From positions 3,328,501 to 3,392,500 of the forward strand of contig NZ_CP073586.1 of the NCBI RefSeq assembly GCF_022267555.1: a stretch of DNA of 64,000 bases. The letters run 5' to 3'. This document shows positions 27,506-35,254 of the stretch, in pieces (position 1 is the first letter of the stretch; each line of letters starts with the position of its first letter). The translations under genes were made by a program, and so were the position numbers. Under the pieces are notes generated by a model. It was not told where the DNA came from. It was given only the letters and a program-made list of their open reading frames with translations, and searched no databases. The DNA is from Proteiniphilum propionicum. GTDB lineage: Bacteria > Bacteroidota > Bacteroidia > Bacteroidales > Dysgonomonadaceae.

Positions 27506-28504
27506 TTAAATAGAATGTGTAATTTCGGCATCGAGGACTAATTGTTGAATATTTTTAATCCCTTTGATCTGTTCAATCAGCATTTCAACTGCTTCCTCTC
27601 CCATTTTTTTGATCGGTTGTTCAATATAATTAATCGGAATATTGTTAATGGAAATCGTATCTATTTTATCAAAACAAAACACTTCCATCTCCTCTGAAAC
27701 CTTTATATTTTCTCTATGCATATACTTTATTCCGGTAATAAACACCCTTCTGGAACAAAAAAATATAGCCTCAACCTTATCAGGATTATTTTTCAGATCT
27801 ACAATAGCTTGCCTAATTTGCTCTTCTTGTTCTTCATATTTAATGTCTTTTATTAGTGCAGGATCCAATAAATTATAACGTTTCATTGTATCAATATATC
27901 CCTGCCTCCTATCCGTCAATGCATTAAGATTAATATCGTAACATATAATTGCAATTCTCCTATAGCCTTTTTCTATTAGAAACTTAACTGCATCTGTAGA
28001 TGCTTTATAATTATCCACAATTATATAGCTGGCTTGAATATCCGGATAATAACGGTCAACTTGCACCATAGGGACATGTCTTTTAACGATTCTATCAGCA
28101 ATTCTACCTCCTCCAGCAACAGGAACAAGAATAATTCCGTCTATCTGTTTATTTAACAATATTGTAACTACATCATCAAATTCTTCTAAAGATTCGTTCG
28201 TATTTGTGGTAATCACCACATAACCATATTTTTTGGCACGTTCTTGAATGTGAAATGTAAGATTTCCAAAGAATTCATTCGAAATATCAGTCACAATAAC
28301 TCCAATAGTCATGGTCATTCCGGTACTGAGGCTACGTGCAATCTCATTCGGGTAATAATTCATCTCTTCCGCCATTCGTCTGACTTTTAAGCACATTTCT
28401 TCGCTAATACGATTACCTTTTGCCTTACCACTCAATACAAGGGAAACTGTCCCCTTTGAAACTCCTAACCTGTCTGCTATATTTTGCATTGATACCTTTT
28501 TCAT
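27506..28504 (-). CDS. LacI-family transcriptional regulator
   Basis: Sugar-responsive DNA-binding regulator of the mannoside operon. The N-terminal helix-turn-helix with hinge reads VSMQNIADRLGVSKGTVSLVLSGKAKG and the hinge helix NEIARSLSTGMTMTIGVIV. A periplasmic-binding-protein-like effector domain fills the remaining 270 residues. The TTG at 28525 is rejected in favour of the ATG at 28504 (332 aa, MKKVSMQN), the usual start for this family. Identical operators lie 24 nt upstream of its own start and upstream of susC. So autoregulation plus control of the transport and catabolic genes is likely. The effector is probably mannose, fructose or a phosphate of one. Confidence 0.93.
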   Translation of the reverse strand: MKKVSMQNIADRLGVSKGTVSLVLSGKAKGNRISEEMCLKVRRMAEEMNYYPNEIARSLSTGMTMTIGVIVTDISNEFFGNLTFHIQERAKKYGYVVITTNTNESLEEFDDVVTILLNKQIDGIILVPVAGGGRIADRIVKRHVPMVQVDRYYPDIQASYIIVDNYKASTDAVKFLIEKGYRRIAIICYDINLNALTDRRQGYIDTMKRYNLLDPALIKDIKYEEQEEQIRQAIVDLKNNPDKVEAIFFCSRRVFITGIKYMHRENIKVSEEMEVFCFDKIDTISINNIPINYIEQPIKKMGEEAVEMLIEQIKGIKNIQQLVLDAEITHSI

Positions 28505-28527
28505 ATTTTTTAAACCTGAGAGCAAAC

Positions 28528-28544
28528 GCTAAACCGGTTAACTA
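28528..28544. promoter_or_regulatory. LacI-type operator upstream of lacI
   Basis: Second identical copy of the 17-nt site GCTAAACCGGTTAACTA, ending 24 nt before the lacI start codon. Its position suits autorepression. No further copy was noticed in the island. Confidence 0.85.
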
Positions 28545-28718
28545 TATATACAACAAAAAGTTCTAAGTTTTTGCAATTGTATATTAAAATCTCATACGAA
28601 ACAAAATATTTAAATTTATTTTGCATCATTTAATAGACACGATAATTTACTCTTAATATATGTAAACAGCGTAAGAAACGGGCTTCAGCAGTTTTCTTAT
28701 AAATGAACAACACAAAAT

Positions 28719-28852
28719 GCAAGCAGATAACTTGATTTAAGAAAAACCCGGAGATAAATTGGACAAACCTGTCAGAAGAAAACAGAGATGTGATAAATGA
28801 GATTAAAGATATTTTGAAATTAGATTGTTGAACAGATTCTTTTATTCATTGT
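28719..28852 (+). pseudogene. miaA 3'-end remnant, right boundary repeat of the island
   Basis: 134 bp aligning without gaps to 10358-10491. In the miaA frame it reads CKQIT, a stop in place of Trp, then [20 protein letters not shown] and [11 protein letters not shown] with the normal stop codon. Weak similarity (AACAACAC) may extend 16 nt further left. It is a 5'-truncated copy 35 nt upstream of the gene that probably followed miaA before the island arrived. The surrounding 28545-28718 holds only A/T-rich sequence, including the undetermined lacI promoter. Confidence 0.92.
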
Positions 28853-28886
28853 TTTAATTCTATATCAAAACAAAAAGGAGCCAGTA

Positions 28887-29201
28887 ATGAAACCAAAATA
28901 TTTGCCGGTCGATCACGACTATTTTGAAATCTTTGACAGAGAAATGGAAAAAGAAGAGGCAAGGGTAATATATTTTGCTTTTTCAGATGAGCCTGAACTG
29001 GAAGAGTTGCGTGGGAAGATTATGAAAATCAGAGAAATAAAAGACGAGGGGTATTATCTTTTTTTTGAAAATGGCGACAGAGTGCGTTTAGACCGGATTG
29101 TGGTTATCAATGGAATTCCAGGCCCGGCTTATGACGAATACGACTCGTATGCCCTTGCCCCTCTTACATGTCAGGCAGGTTATGACAATTGCAATTGGTA
29201 G
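28887..29201 (+). CDS. Conserved hypothetical acidic protein
   Basis: 104-residue soluble protein without a recognised domain name. It has a strong ribosome site (AAGGAG, 28875-28880), unusual for this phylum. The sequence is rich in Asp/Glu, with a central beta-rich segment (KIREIKDEGYYLFFENGDRV) that resembles a small SH3-like or KOW-like barrel, and ends CQAGYDNCNW with two Cys. It precedes rpoN by 45 nt but rpoN has its own promoter. It was probably next to miaA before island insertion. Function unknown. Confidence 0.7.
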   Translation: MKPKYLPVDHDYFEIFDREMEKEEARVIYFAFSDEPELEELRGKIMKIREIKDEGYYLFFENGDRVRLDRIVVINGIPGPAYDEYDSYALAPLTCQAGYDNCNW

Positions 29202-29218
29202 TAAAATCATTATCTTTG
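29188..29218 (+). promoter_or_regulatory. Promoter of rpoN
   Basis: ATTG at 29188-29191, a 19-nt spacer, then TATCTTTG at 29211-29218, matching the Bacteroidetes -33/-7 pattern. The predicted start is about 29224, 23 nt before the rpoN ATG. It overlaps the end of the upstream gene. Confidence 0.7.
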
Positions 29219-29246
29219 CTAGTGATTTATTTTTGAACAAAGTCTT

Positions 29247-30704
29247 ATGGCACTCAAGCAGCAACAGGAACTAAAACAAATACAGCGACTCTCCCCCTTG
29301 CAAATGCAGGTGATAAAGTTAGTGGAGTTGAACTCCATTGAGGTGGAAGACCGGATTAAACAGGAGGTTGAAGATAATCCCGCGCTGGAGACTGCCGATG
29401 CCGAGATATCGGCCGATGTCGAAAATGAAGATATGGAAAGCGGGGAGGACACGTCTCTTTCGCAGGAAGATATGATTCTTGGCGACTATTTCTCGGAGGA
29501 TGACATCCCCGACTATCGCCTGAACGCAACATATCATAAAAACGAAACAAATATTGCCGAAATAAATTACTATGACGATAAATCGCTCAGCGATTACCTT
29601 CTGGAACAGATAAGGTTGTTAAATCTGGACAACCGGAAACAGTTGATCGCGGAATATATTATCGGTAGCCTCGATGAGAATGGTTATCTGCAGCGCGACC
29701 TGCAATCGATATCAGACGACCTGTTGTTCCAGCAGCAAATGGAGGTCACTCCTCTACATCTGGAAGATGTATTATATGAGATACAGGATCTCGATCCGGC
29801 TGGTGTGGGAGCCCGTGGACTGCAGGAGTGCCTGCTGATACAGCTGAATCGCTGTGAACCAACACCATCAGTAAGTCTTGCAAAAAAAATACTTAAAGAT
29901 TATTTTGATGAGTTTTCACGAAAACACTACGATAAGATCATGCGACGGATGAATATTTCACAGGACGATCTACGGGATGCCATTGAAGAAATCACGTCGC
30001 TGAACCCGAAACCTGGGAATAACATTGGAGATACTATGCAGACTGCAATGAACAATATTACTCCCGATTTCATCGTAGACTCCTATAACGGTGAAGTATC
30101 TATACACCTAAATAACAGCAATATTCCTACACTGAAGGTGAGCCGCAGCTTTTCGGAAATGCTGAAAGGTTACAGCGATAATAAAGAGAGTATGTCAACC
30201 GATGATAAACAAACAATGCTTTTTATGAAACAAAAGGTTGATTCCGCTAAATGGTTCATAGATGCTGTCAGACAACGCCAAAACACACTACAAAAAACCA
30301 TAGAGGCAATTGTACACATTCAGTACGACTTCTTCCTTACGGAAGATGAAAAATGCCTAAAACCTATGATCCTAAAAGATGTTGCTGAAAGAACAGGTTT
30401 CGATATTTCTACCATTTCCCGAGTAAGCAACAGCAAATATGTACAGACCAACACCGGTGTTTACCCTCTGAAGTTTTTCTTCTCCGAAGCGATGCAGACT
30501 AGAGGAGGGGAAGATATTTCTTCAACAGAGATAAAATCAATTTTAAGGGAGAGCATCGACAACGAAAACTCTTCTAAACCTCTCACAGATGAGCAACTAA
30601 CTAAAATCCTCAATAATAAAGGGTATGTAATAGCACGACGCACAGTGGCGAAATATCGTGAACAATTGAACATTCCGGTAGCCCGATTGAGAAAAAAAAT
30701 ATAA
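29247..30704 (+). CDS. rpoN: RNA polymerase sigma-54 factor
   Basis: Alternative sigma factor needing AAA+ activators. Region I is Gln- and Leu-rich (MALKQQQELKQIQRLSPLQM). An acidic region II follows (about residues 50-100). The core-binding and HTH domain includes LKDVAERTGFDISTISRVSNSKYVQT, and the C-terminal RpoN box is ARRTVAKYREQL near residue 463. Length (485 aa) is standard. Its targets are not in this window as far as visible: no clear GG-N10-GC -24/-12 element was confirmed. Confidence 0.97.
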   Translation: MALKQQQELKQIQRLSPLQMQVIKLVELNSIEVEDRIKQEVEDNPALETADAEISADVENEDMESGEDTSLSQEDMILGDYFSEDDIPDYRLNATYHKNETNIAEINYYDDKSLSDYLLEQIRLLNLDNRKQLIAEYIIGSLDENGYLQRDLQSISDDLLFQQQMEVTPLHLEDVLYEIQDLDPAGVGARGLQECLLIQLNRCEPTPSVSLAKKILKDYFDEFSRKHYDKIMRRMNISQDDLRDAIEEITSLNPKPGNNIGDTMQTAMNNITPDFIVDSYNGEVSIHLNNSNIPTLKVSRSFSEMLKGYSDNKESMSTDDKQTMLFMKQKVDSAKWFIDAVRQRQNTLQKTIEAIVHIQYDFFLTEDEKCLKPMILKDVAERTGFDISTISRVSNSKYVQTNTGVYPLKFFFSEAMQTRGGEDISSTEIKSILRESIDNENSSKPLTDEQLTKILNNKGYVIARRTVAKYREQLNIPVARLRKKI

Positions 30705-30721
30705 CTTTGCCGTTTCAGAAA

Positions 30722-31351
30722 ATGAAACTTAGCAGGATGAAGTCAATTTCACACGTAATTTCCACTATTTTCCAACCATTGTTGATGCCGACCTACGGGG
30801 TATTGCTCCTATTTGTTTATACCTATTTCGGTTTGATGTATCAAAATCATTTCTGGCAAATTATTACTCCTGTAGTCGTTTTTTCATTCGTGATACCTTC
30901 TATTCTCATTTTTTTACTGTACCGAATGAAAATTATATCCGATTTATCGCTAAAGATACGCAGAGAACGTATATACCCTTATCTGATTACTGTAGTATCT
31001 TACTCAGCAATGATAGTATTCTACAACAGGATGTACATGCCCGGATGGTTTCTTATGATGCTTGCCGCATCTGTTGCAATAATGATCTTTGCAATAATTA
31101 TCACGCTGAAGTGGAAGATAAGCGCACATATGTTCGGGATTGGCGGACTCATTGGCGGGGCAATGTCGATAAGCTATTTTGTGGAACGTTCAAATCCATA
31201 TTACATGTTTATGGGATTGTTTATCATTGCCGGGTTGGTAGGCACATCAAGACTAATACTGCGACGCCACACACTTTCCCAGGTAATTGCCGGTTTTTTA
31301 CTCGGTTTCCTGGTCTCGTTCACGTTCGTATGGTTTGGAGTGAAGATTTGA
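30722..31351 (+). CDS. PAP2-like integral membrane protein
   Basis: Predicted six-helix membrane protein of the type-2 phosphatidic-acid phosphatase superfamily. The helices begin at about residue 15 (IFQPLLMPTYGVLLLFVYTY). The motifs RRERIYPYLITVV and SRLILRRHTLSQVIAGFLLG match the family pattern SRxxxxxHxxxxVxxG, with the usual Asp replaced. The central SGH motif is degenerate (SAHMFG), so catalysis is uncertain. The frame could begin at a TTG (30707), but the ATG at 30722 or at 30737 is more likely. It follows rpoN by 17 nt, probably in one transcript. Confidence 0.7.
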   Translation: MKLSRMKSISHVISTIFQPLLMPTYGVLLLFVYTYFGLMYQNHFWQIITPVVVFSFVIPSILIFLLYRMKIISDLSLKIRRERIYPYLITVVSYSAMIVFYNRMYMPGWFLMMLAASVAIMIFAIIITLKWKISAHMFGIGGLIGGAMSISYFVERSNPYYMFMGLFIIAGLVGTSRLILRRHTLSQVIAGFLLGFLVSFTFVWFGVKI

Positions 31352-31433
31352 ACTGAAAAGTTTGATTTTTGATAATATAGAATTAAGTTGTAAATTTACC
31401 ACATGAATTAATTTTTTTAAAATTTTAATCGTT

Positions 31434-31814
31434 ATGAATTTTCCTGAAAATGTAAAGTATTCTTCCGATCACGAATGGGTGAGAGTGGAAGGCAGTGAGG
31501 CATACGTCGGAATTACCGATTTTGCACAGGATGAGTTGGGTGAAATCGTCTATGTTGATGTAACCTCTGAGGGAGAAACCCTTGCACAGGGAGATGTTTT
31601 CGGAAGTATTGAAGCTGTGAAAACCGTATCAGACCTGATGATGCCTATGGGTGGTGAAGTGTTGGAGTTGAATCCAAAACTCGATGATGCACCTGAGCTT
31701 GTAAACAAGGACCCATACGGTGAAGGATGGATTATCAAAATCTCAGTTAAGAACAGCGAAGAACTGACAGGCTTAATGTCGGCCGAAGCATATAAAGAGT
31801 TTATAGGTAAATAA
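31434..31814 (+). CDS. gcvH: Glycine cleavage system H protein
   Basis: Lipoyl carrier that shuttles the aminomethyl group between the P, T and L proteins of the glycine cleavage system. The lipoylated lysine sits in [16 protein letters not shown]. The N-terminal [13 protein letters not shown] and C-terminal GEGWIIKI are hallmark strands. Length (126 aa) is exact for the family. The gene is monocistronic, with a terminator 24 nt after the stop. Other gcv genes are not in the window. Confidence 0.96.
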   Translation: MNFPENVKYSSDHEWVRVEGSEAYVGITDFAQDELGEIVYVDVTSEGETLAQGDVFGSIEAVKTVSDLMMPMGGEVLELNPKLDDAPELVNKDPYGEGWIIKISVKNSEELTGLMSAEAYKEFIGK

Positions 31815-31837
31815 AACAAAAGGATCTGAAAATGGAG

Positions 31838-31870
31838 GGAATCACCAACACCAGTGATTCCTTTCTGTTT
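31838..31870 (+). terminator. Terminator of gcvH
   Basis: Perfect 8-bp stem GGAATCAC/GTGATTCC (31838-31845, 31854-31861) with an 8-nt loop, followed by TTTCTGTTT. Confidence 0.75.
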
Positions 31871-31890
31871 ATCGCAGGAAATATGCAGTA

Positions 31891-31918
31891 ATACCATCTG
31901 TTTTAACACAGATGGTAT
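31891..31918. promoter_or_regulatory. 10-bp inverted repeat upstream of purE
   Basis: ATACCATCTG/CAGATGGTAT with an 8-nt loop, 39 nt before the purE start and without a U-run on either strand. This may be a leader hairpin or an operator. It does not resemble a purine riboswitch, which would need a three-way junction of about 65 nt. Confidence 0.5.
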
Positions 31919-31957
31919 CTGTGAATTATATTAATCAAACGGATAATTATATTATTT

Positions 31958-32464
31958 ATGCAACCTGTTGTAAGCATTATTATGGGCAGCACATCTGATC
32001 TGCCCGTGATGGAAAAAGCGGCACGCTTCCTCAACGAGATGGAGGTCCCTTTCGAAATGAACGCCCTGTCGGCACACCGTACACCCGAAGAGGTTGAAAT
32101 ATTCGCAAAAGGTGCCAAAGATAAAGGGATCAAGGTTATTATTGCCGCAGCGGGAATGGCAGCACACCTGCCAGGTGTGATTGCCTCCATGACCACCCTC
32201 CCGGTGATAGGCGTGCCCATCAATTCATCGCTCGAAGGAATGGATGCACTGCTTGCCATCGTGCAGATGCCCCCGGGTATTCCAGTAGCCACCGTAGGAA
32301 TAAACGGCTCTTTGAATGCCGCTATTCTGGCACTACAGATAATTGCCGCCAACAACGAGCCTTTGCAGAAAAAAATGTCTGACTATAAAAACAGCCTGAA
32401 AAACAAAATAAAGGAAGCCAATAAAGAGCTGGCATCGGTTTCCTATAAATTCAAAACAAACTGA
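31958..32464 (+). CDS. purE: 5-(carboxyamino)imidazole ribonucleotide mutase
   Basis: Class I PurE, which moves the carboxylate of N5-CAIR to give CAIR in purine biosynthesis. The phosphate-binding GSTSDLPVMEKAA, the LSAHRTPEE motif with the catalytic His, AAAGMAAHLPGVIAS and GVPINSSLEGMDALLAIVQM are all intact. Length is 168 aa. No purK is adjacent. It is followed 8 nt later by a SIS-domain isomerase, likely co-transcribed. Confidence 0.97.
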   Translation: MQPVVSIIMGSTSDLPVMEKAARFLNEMEVPFEMNALSAHRTPEEVEIFAKGAKDKGIKVIIAAAGMAAHLPGVIASMTTLPVIGVPINSSLEGMDALLAIVQMPPGIPVATVGINGSLNAAILALQIIAANNEPLQKKMSDYKNSLKNKIKEANKELASVSYKFKTN

Positions 32465-32472
32465 CAACAGTA

Positions 32473-33090
32473 ATGAATCACGAAGATATAAGCACTATAC
32501 TGAAACAGGAGGCTGATGCCATCCTGAACATACCGGTAACCGACAGATATGAAAAAGCCATTGATCTGATAATAGAGAATGTACACGGGAAACGGGGAAA
32601 ATTAGTAATTAGCGGCATGGGCAAAGCTGGACAGATTGGACAAAATATGGCAACCACATTTTGTTCAACAGGTACACCAGCCATTTTCCTTCATCCCAGC
32701 GAAGCGCAACATGGCGACCTCGGAGTCCTACAGGACAACGATCTGCTTTTATTGATTACCAATTCAGGGAAAACCCGCGAGATCATAGAACTGATAGATT
32801 TGGCAAGAGGGATGTATCCAAAAATTCCCATTATCGTAATCACCGGCAACAAAGAGAGTGTGCTAGCCAAAGAAGCGGATGTGACACTCCTAACCGGAAA
32901 CCCGCCGGAGGTATGCCCTCTAGATCTTACTCCCACCACCTCTACCACAATAATGACAGTCATGGGAGACATACTTGTTGTAGGAACAATGAAACGGATC
33001 AACTTCACTGCAAGTGAATATGCCAAACGTCATCATGGCGGATACCTGGGAGATAAATCGAGAAATGCATGTACAAAGCCCATATCTTAA
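32473..33090 (+). CDS. SIS-domain sugar-phosphate isomerase (KdsD-like, no CBS domains)
   Basis: Probable D-arabinose-5-phosphate isomerase providing the Kdo precursor, or a related sugar-phosphate isomerase. The SIS fold is clear: KLVISGMGKAGQIGQNMATT, FLHPSEAQHGDLGVL, LLITNSGKTREIIELI and CPLDLTPTTSTTIMTVMGDI, the last being characteristic of KdsD. At 205 aa it lacks the tandem CBS domains of the E. coli enzyme; SIS-only versions occur in Bacteroides. It sits 8 nt after purE. The C-terminal KRHHGGYLGDKSRN replaces the CBS linker. Confidence 0.85.
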   Translation: MNHEDISTILKQEADAILNIPVTDRYEKAIDLIIENVHGKRGKLVISGMGKAGQIGQNMATTFCSTGTPAIFLHPSEAQHGDLGVLQDNDLLLLITNSGKTREIIELIDLARGMYPKIPIIVITGNKESVLAKEADVTLLTGNPPEVCPLDLTPTTSTTIMTVMGDILVVGTMKRINFTASEYAKRHHGGYLGDKSRNACTKPIS

Positions 33091-33114
33091 ACAAATAGAC
33101 AAATAGTTATAAAT

Positions 33115-35175
33115 ATGAAAAAAGTAATCTTTATGCTAACAACCTTTTTTTTGCTTTCTTCATGTATAAGCAAAAACACAGATAATCAGACGGTAGCTGA
33201 TGATGGTATTGATTCCGCTTTCCAGTATAAGGTCGACCGGTTTGCCGATATAGAAATCCTCCGCTATCCAGTCCCCGGATTTAACAGCTTGCCGCTCCAG
33301 CAGAAAGAGCTGATATATTACTTGTCGCAGGCTGCATTGGAAGGCCGCGATATACTCTGGGACCAGCATAATCGGTACAACCTGACCATCCGCCGTGTTT
33401 GCGAAGGTGTATATGAAAATTATATGGGTGACAAATCTTCCACAGAGTGGGATAATTTCGAGACTTACCTTAAACAGATATGGATGGCGAACGGTATACA
33501 CCACCATTATTCAGAGGACAAAATTATGCCGGAGTTTACAAGGGAGTACTTCGTGTCCATAGTGAAAAGTGTTGATCCGGGACGGATGCCTTTCCGCGAT
33601 GGCATGGCTGCCGACGAAACTCTCAAAGAGATACTCCCGGTGATGTTCGATCCGGATGTTATGCCCAAAAGAATGAACCAGTCGGCCGGTGCCGATATTG
33701 TAAGAACATCGGCTGTAAACTTCTATGAAGGGGTTACTCAGAAAGAGGTGGAAGAGTTCTACAACGCCATGAAAAAGACAGACGATAACACACCTGTCTC
33801 TTACGGACTCAACAGCAAGGTAGTAAAAAAAGATGGAGTCGTTACCGAACAATTATGGAAAATAGACGGTATGTACGACAAAGCTATCGAACGTATAGTT
33901 GGATGGCTGGAGAAAGCAGCCGGCGTTGCAGAAAACGAACATCAGAAAGAGACCATCAACACGCTCATTGCGTATTACACAACAGGAGATCTGAAGATTT
34001 TCGACGATTTTTCGGTAAAATGGGTAACTGACACCGACTCGCGCGTTGATTTTGTAAACGGGTTCATCGAGACCTATACCGATCCGCTTGGCATGAAAGC
34101 CACATGGGAGGCATTGGTGAATTTCAAAAGCGAAGAGGCATCTAAGCGCACGGAATTGATCAGCAATAATGCGCAATGGTTTGAAGACAACTCTCCTATT
34201 GACAATCGTTTCAAAAAAGAGGAAGTGAAAGGAGTTTCCGCTAAAGTGATAACCGCAGCAATACTGGGAGGCGACACGTATCCGGCCACCCCTATAGGTA
34301 TCAACCTGCCCAATGCAAACTGGATCCGCCGCGACCATGGCTCCAAATCGGTGACTATAGACAATATCACCTTCGCCTATGCCAAAGCAGCTGAAGGAAA
34401 CGGTTTTAAAGAAGAGTTTATGTGGAGTGATGTCGAACGTGAAATTTCAATAAAATATGAAACTATTACAGATAATCTGCATACCGACTTGCACGAATGT
34501 CTGGGTCACGGTTCAGGTAAACTGCTCCCCGGTGTTGACGGAGATGCCCTGAAAGCATATGGCTCTCCCCTGGAAGAGACACGCGCCGACCTGTTTGCTC
34601 TCTACTATCTTGCAGATCCGAAGCTTGTGGAACTGGGGCTGCTGCCCGATAGCGAGGCTTATAAGGCTGAGTACTATAAATATATTATGAATGGGGCAAT
34701 GACACAACTTACACGCATCCAGCCTGGCAAAGACATTGAACAAGCACACATGCGCAACCGGGCGCTTATATCGAACTGGGTAATTGAACACGGAAAGGCC
34801 GACAGTGTTGTTGTGATGCAGAAGCGCGATGATAAAACATATGTGGTGATCAGCGATTACAACAAATTGCGAACACTCTTTGGTCAGTTGCTTGCTGAAG
34901 TGCAACGTATAAAATCGGAAGGCGACTATGAAGCCGGAAAGAACCTGGTAGAGGCATACGGGGTAAAAGTGAATACTGAACTCCATTCAGAAGTATTGTC
35001 GCGCTATAAAGCCCTTGATATAGCTCCCTACAAAGGGTTCGTAAATCCCGTATACAAGCTGGTCACTGATGAGAATGGCAAGGTAACCGATGTTACGATA
35101 TCATACGACGAGAACTATGTTGAACAGCAATTGCGCTATTCAAGACAATACTCGGTATTGCCACTTAAGAACTGA
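33115..35175 (+). CDS. Dipeptidyl-peptidase III-like M49 metallopeptidase (lipoprotein)
   Basis: Zinc exopeptidase that removes N-terminal dipeptides. The M49 zinc motif HExxGH appears as H460-E-C-L-G-H465, followed by the third-ligand motif EETRADLFALYYL (E487/E488). The signal MKKVIFMLTTFFLLSSC ends in a lipobox, so the enzyme is envelope-anchored, unlike cytosolic eukaryotic DPP III. Length (686 aa) is typical of Bacteroidetes homologues, some of which carry a mistaken dihydrofolate-reductase name in databases. It ends with its own strong terminator before folC. Confidence 0.9.
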   Translation: MKKVIFMLTTFFLLSSCISKNTDNQTVADDGIDSAFQYKVDRFADIEILRYPVPGFNSLPLQQKELIYYLSQAALEGRDILWDQHNRYNLTIRRVCEGVYENYMGDKSSTEWDNFETYLKQIWMANGIHHHYSEDKIMPEFTREYFVSIVKSVDPGRMPFRDGMAADETLKEILPVMFDPDVMPKRMNQSAGADIVRTSAVNFYEGVTQKEVEEFYNAMKKTDDNTPVSYGLNSKVVKKDGVVTEQLWKIDGMYDKAIERIVGWLEKAAGVAENEHQKETINTLIAYYTTGDLKIFDDFSVKWVTDTDSRVDFVNGFIETYTDPLGMKATWEALVNFKSEEASKRTELISNNAQWFEDNSPIDNRFKKEEVKGVSAKVITAAILGGDTYPATPIGINLPNANWIRRDHGSKSVTIDNITFAYAKAAEGNGFKEEFMWSDVEREISIKYETITDNLHTDLHECLGHGSGKLLPGVDGDALKAYGSPLEETRADLFALYYLADPKLVELGLLPDSEAYKAEYYKYIMNGAMTQLTRIQPGKDIEQAHMRNRALISNWVIEHGKADSVVVMQKRDDKTYVVISDYNKLRTLFGQLLAEVQRIKSEGDYEAGKNLVEAYGVKVNTELHSEVLSRYKALDIAPYKGFVNPVYKLVTDENGKVTDVTISYDENYVEQQLRYSRQYSVLPLKN

Positions 35176-35197
35176 TAGAAAAACAAATTTTTGGAAT

Positions 35198-35230
35198 AAG
35201 CGTTTCGGTTCAGCCGAAACGCTTATTTTT
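35198..35230 (+). terminator. Rho-independent terminator after the M49 gene
   Basis: Perfect 11-bp stem AAGCGTTTCGG/CCGAAACGCTT (35198-35208, 35214-35224) with a 5-nt loop, followed by ATTTTT. It lies in the 79-nt gap before the chosen folC start. Confidence 0.92.
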
Positions 35231-35254
35231 GTATCAGAATTATTTAATGAATTT

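Noticed and set aside
30702-30709. TAACTTTG as a promoter for the PAP2-like gene
   Set aside because: It fits the -7 consensus but no -33 element lies at the right distance, and it overlaps the rpoN stop codon; co-transcription with rpoN is simpler.
31891-31957. Purine riboswitch upstream of purE
   Set aside because: Only one simple hairpin is present; the three-helix junction and conserved loops of purine riboswitches are missing.
31903-32355. Long open frame on the minus strand opposite purE (150 codons)
   Set aside because: It lies fully antisense to the well-conserved purE and its translation is rich in Ile, Ser and Ala without any recognisable domain; it is a frame shadow.
33853-34338. 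161-codon open frame antisense to the M49 peptidase gene
   Set aside because: Shadow of a strongly conserved coding frame; no ribosome site or domain.
35090-35254. Longer N-terminus for FolC starting inside the M49 gene
   Set aside because: It would overlap the end of the M49 gene and run through an 11-bp terminator; the added residues have no FolC character.
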